Assembly (NCBI GenBank): GCA_024741835.1
Contig: JAENRP010000558.1
Location: 1 to 18,784, forward strand
Reading direction: 5' to 3'
DNA from: Diplocarpon mali
Taxonomy: Eukaryota; Ascomycota; Leotiomycetes; Helotiales; Drepanopezizaceae
Length of the DNA: 18,784 bases
Numbering within the stretch: position 1 is the first letter of the stretch; every line of letters starts with the position of its first letter. Below are positions 18,654 through 18,784 of the stretch, piece by piece. The position numbers and the translations under genes are program-made. The notes beneath the pieces are model-generated. The model saw nothing but the letters and a program-made list of their open reading frames with translations. It was not told where the DNA came from and made no database searches.

Positions 18654-18784
18654 CACTTAGGTTAGTTCTATTTTGATTGTTTTTACGATTCTATAGCCTA
18701 TTTGTTTATTTTAATAGTTTCGTTTTCTAACTCCTAGGCCCGGCCCGTAGGTGAAAAAGCGTATAAAAAAAAAAAAAAAAAAAA
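18654..18784 (+). other. 3' region of C with terminal A-run
   Basis: After the TGA come about 110 bases with no reading frame, including palindrome copy 10, then 20 consecutive A (18765-18784) at the window edge. The A-run could be the tail of a retroposed copy, a simple repeat or an assembly edge effect. No AATAAA precedes it closely. Confidence 0.5.
18727..18755 (+). repeat. 29-nt palindrome, copy 10 (after the C stop codon)
   Basis: CTAACTCCTAGGCC-C-GGCCCGTAGGTGAA, in the presumed 3' untranslated region, ten bases before the terminal A-run. It is the only copy outside a reading frame and belongs to the CCTAGG subgroup. Confidence 0.85.

Noticed and set aside
1844..18755. A CRISPR-like array made of the 29-nt repeats
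   Set aside because: Spacing is irregular (about 120 to 8,800 bases), the repeats lie inside reading frames, and the sequence is fungal nuclear.

Overview
The window looks like a transposon graveyard from the nuclear genome of a filamentous ascomycete (Pezizomycotina). The base composition shows heavy repeat-induced point mutation (RIP). CpA and TpG are almost absent over long stretches (none in the first 187 bases) and TpA is abundant. Recognisable retroelement proteins are littered with TAA/TAG at expected Gln and Trp positions, while TGA is rare. I see no intact protein-coding gene, rRNA or tRNA.

Layout, all main elements on the + strand: (A) 1-3398, the 3' part of a Ty3/gypsy pol (end of protease/linker, reverse transcriptase, RNase H, integrase), one reading frame throughout, with catalytic Asp residues changed to Asn. 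(B) 3399-6990, a pyrimidine-rich leader and then a decayed ~1090-codon reading frame of a protein family I do not recognise. (C) 6991-9596 plus 17202-18784, a second pyrimidine-rich leader and a ~1158-codon homologue of B, ending at a TGA, with a short 3' region that runs into 20 A residues at the window edge. (D) 9597-17196, a complete 7,600-bp Ty1/copia element inserted inside the coding frame of C. It has 197-bp LTRs (TG...CA), a 5-bp target-site duplication CATTT, a primer site matching the anticodon arm of initiator tRNA-Met, one 1,852-codon gag-pol frame, and a ~1.4-kb 3' segment. Removing D and one CATTT restores C exactly in frame.

Two things go beyond routine transposon decay. First, ten copies of a 29-nt near-perfect palindrome (14-bp arms, one central base) are scattered through A, B and C but not D. 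Nine lie inside reading frames. Eight of those nine are read in the single frame that is stop-free in the consensus, encoding roughly LTRRPGLRVN. At least two, possibly three, occupy equivalent places in the diverged B and C proteins. This resembles an in-frame palindromic mini-element such as the Rickettsia palindromic elements, here in fungal retroelement-like genes. Second, the copia element carries an antisense reading frame of ~402 codons between pol and the 3' LTR. It has a Pro-rich stretch, a Cys cluster and a Pro/Ala-rich tail, and its internal stops are only TAA/TAG, as expected of a real gene destroyed by RIP.

Inferred history: A, B and C and their palindromes are the older layer; copia D then inserted into C; RIP hit all of them, including the two LTRs, which differ by 17 transitions and nothing else.
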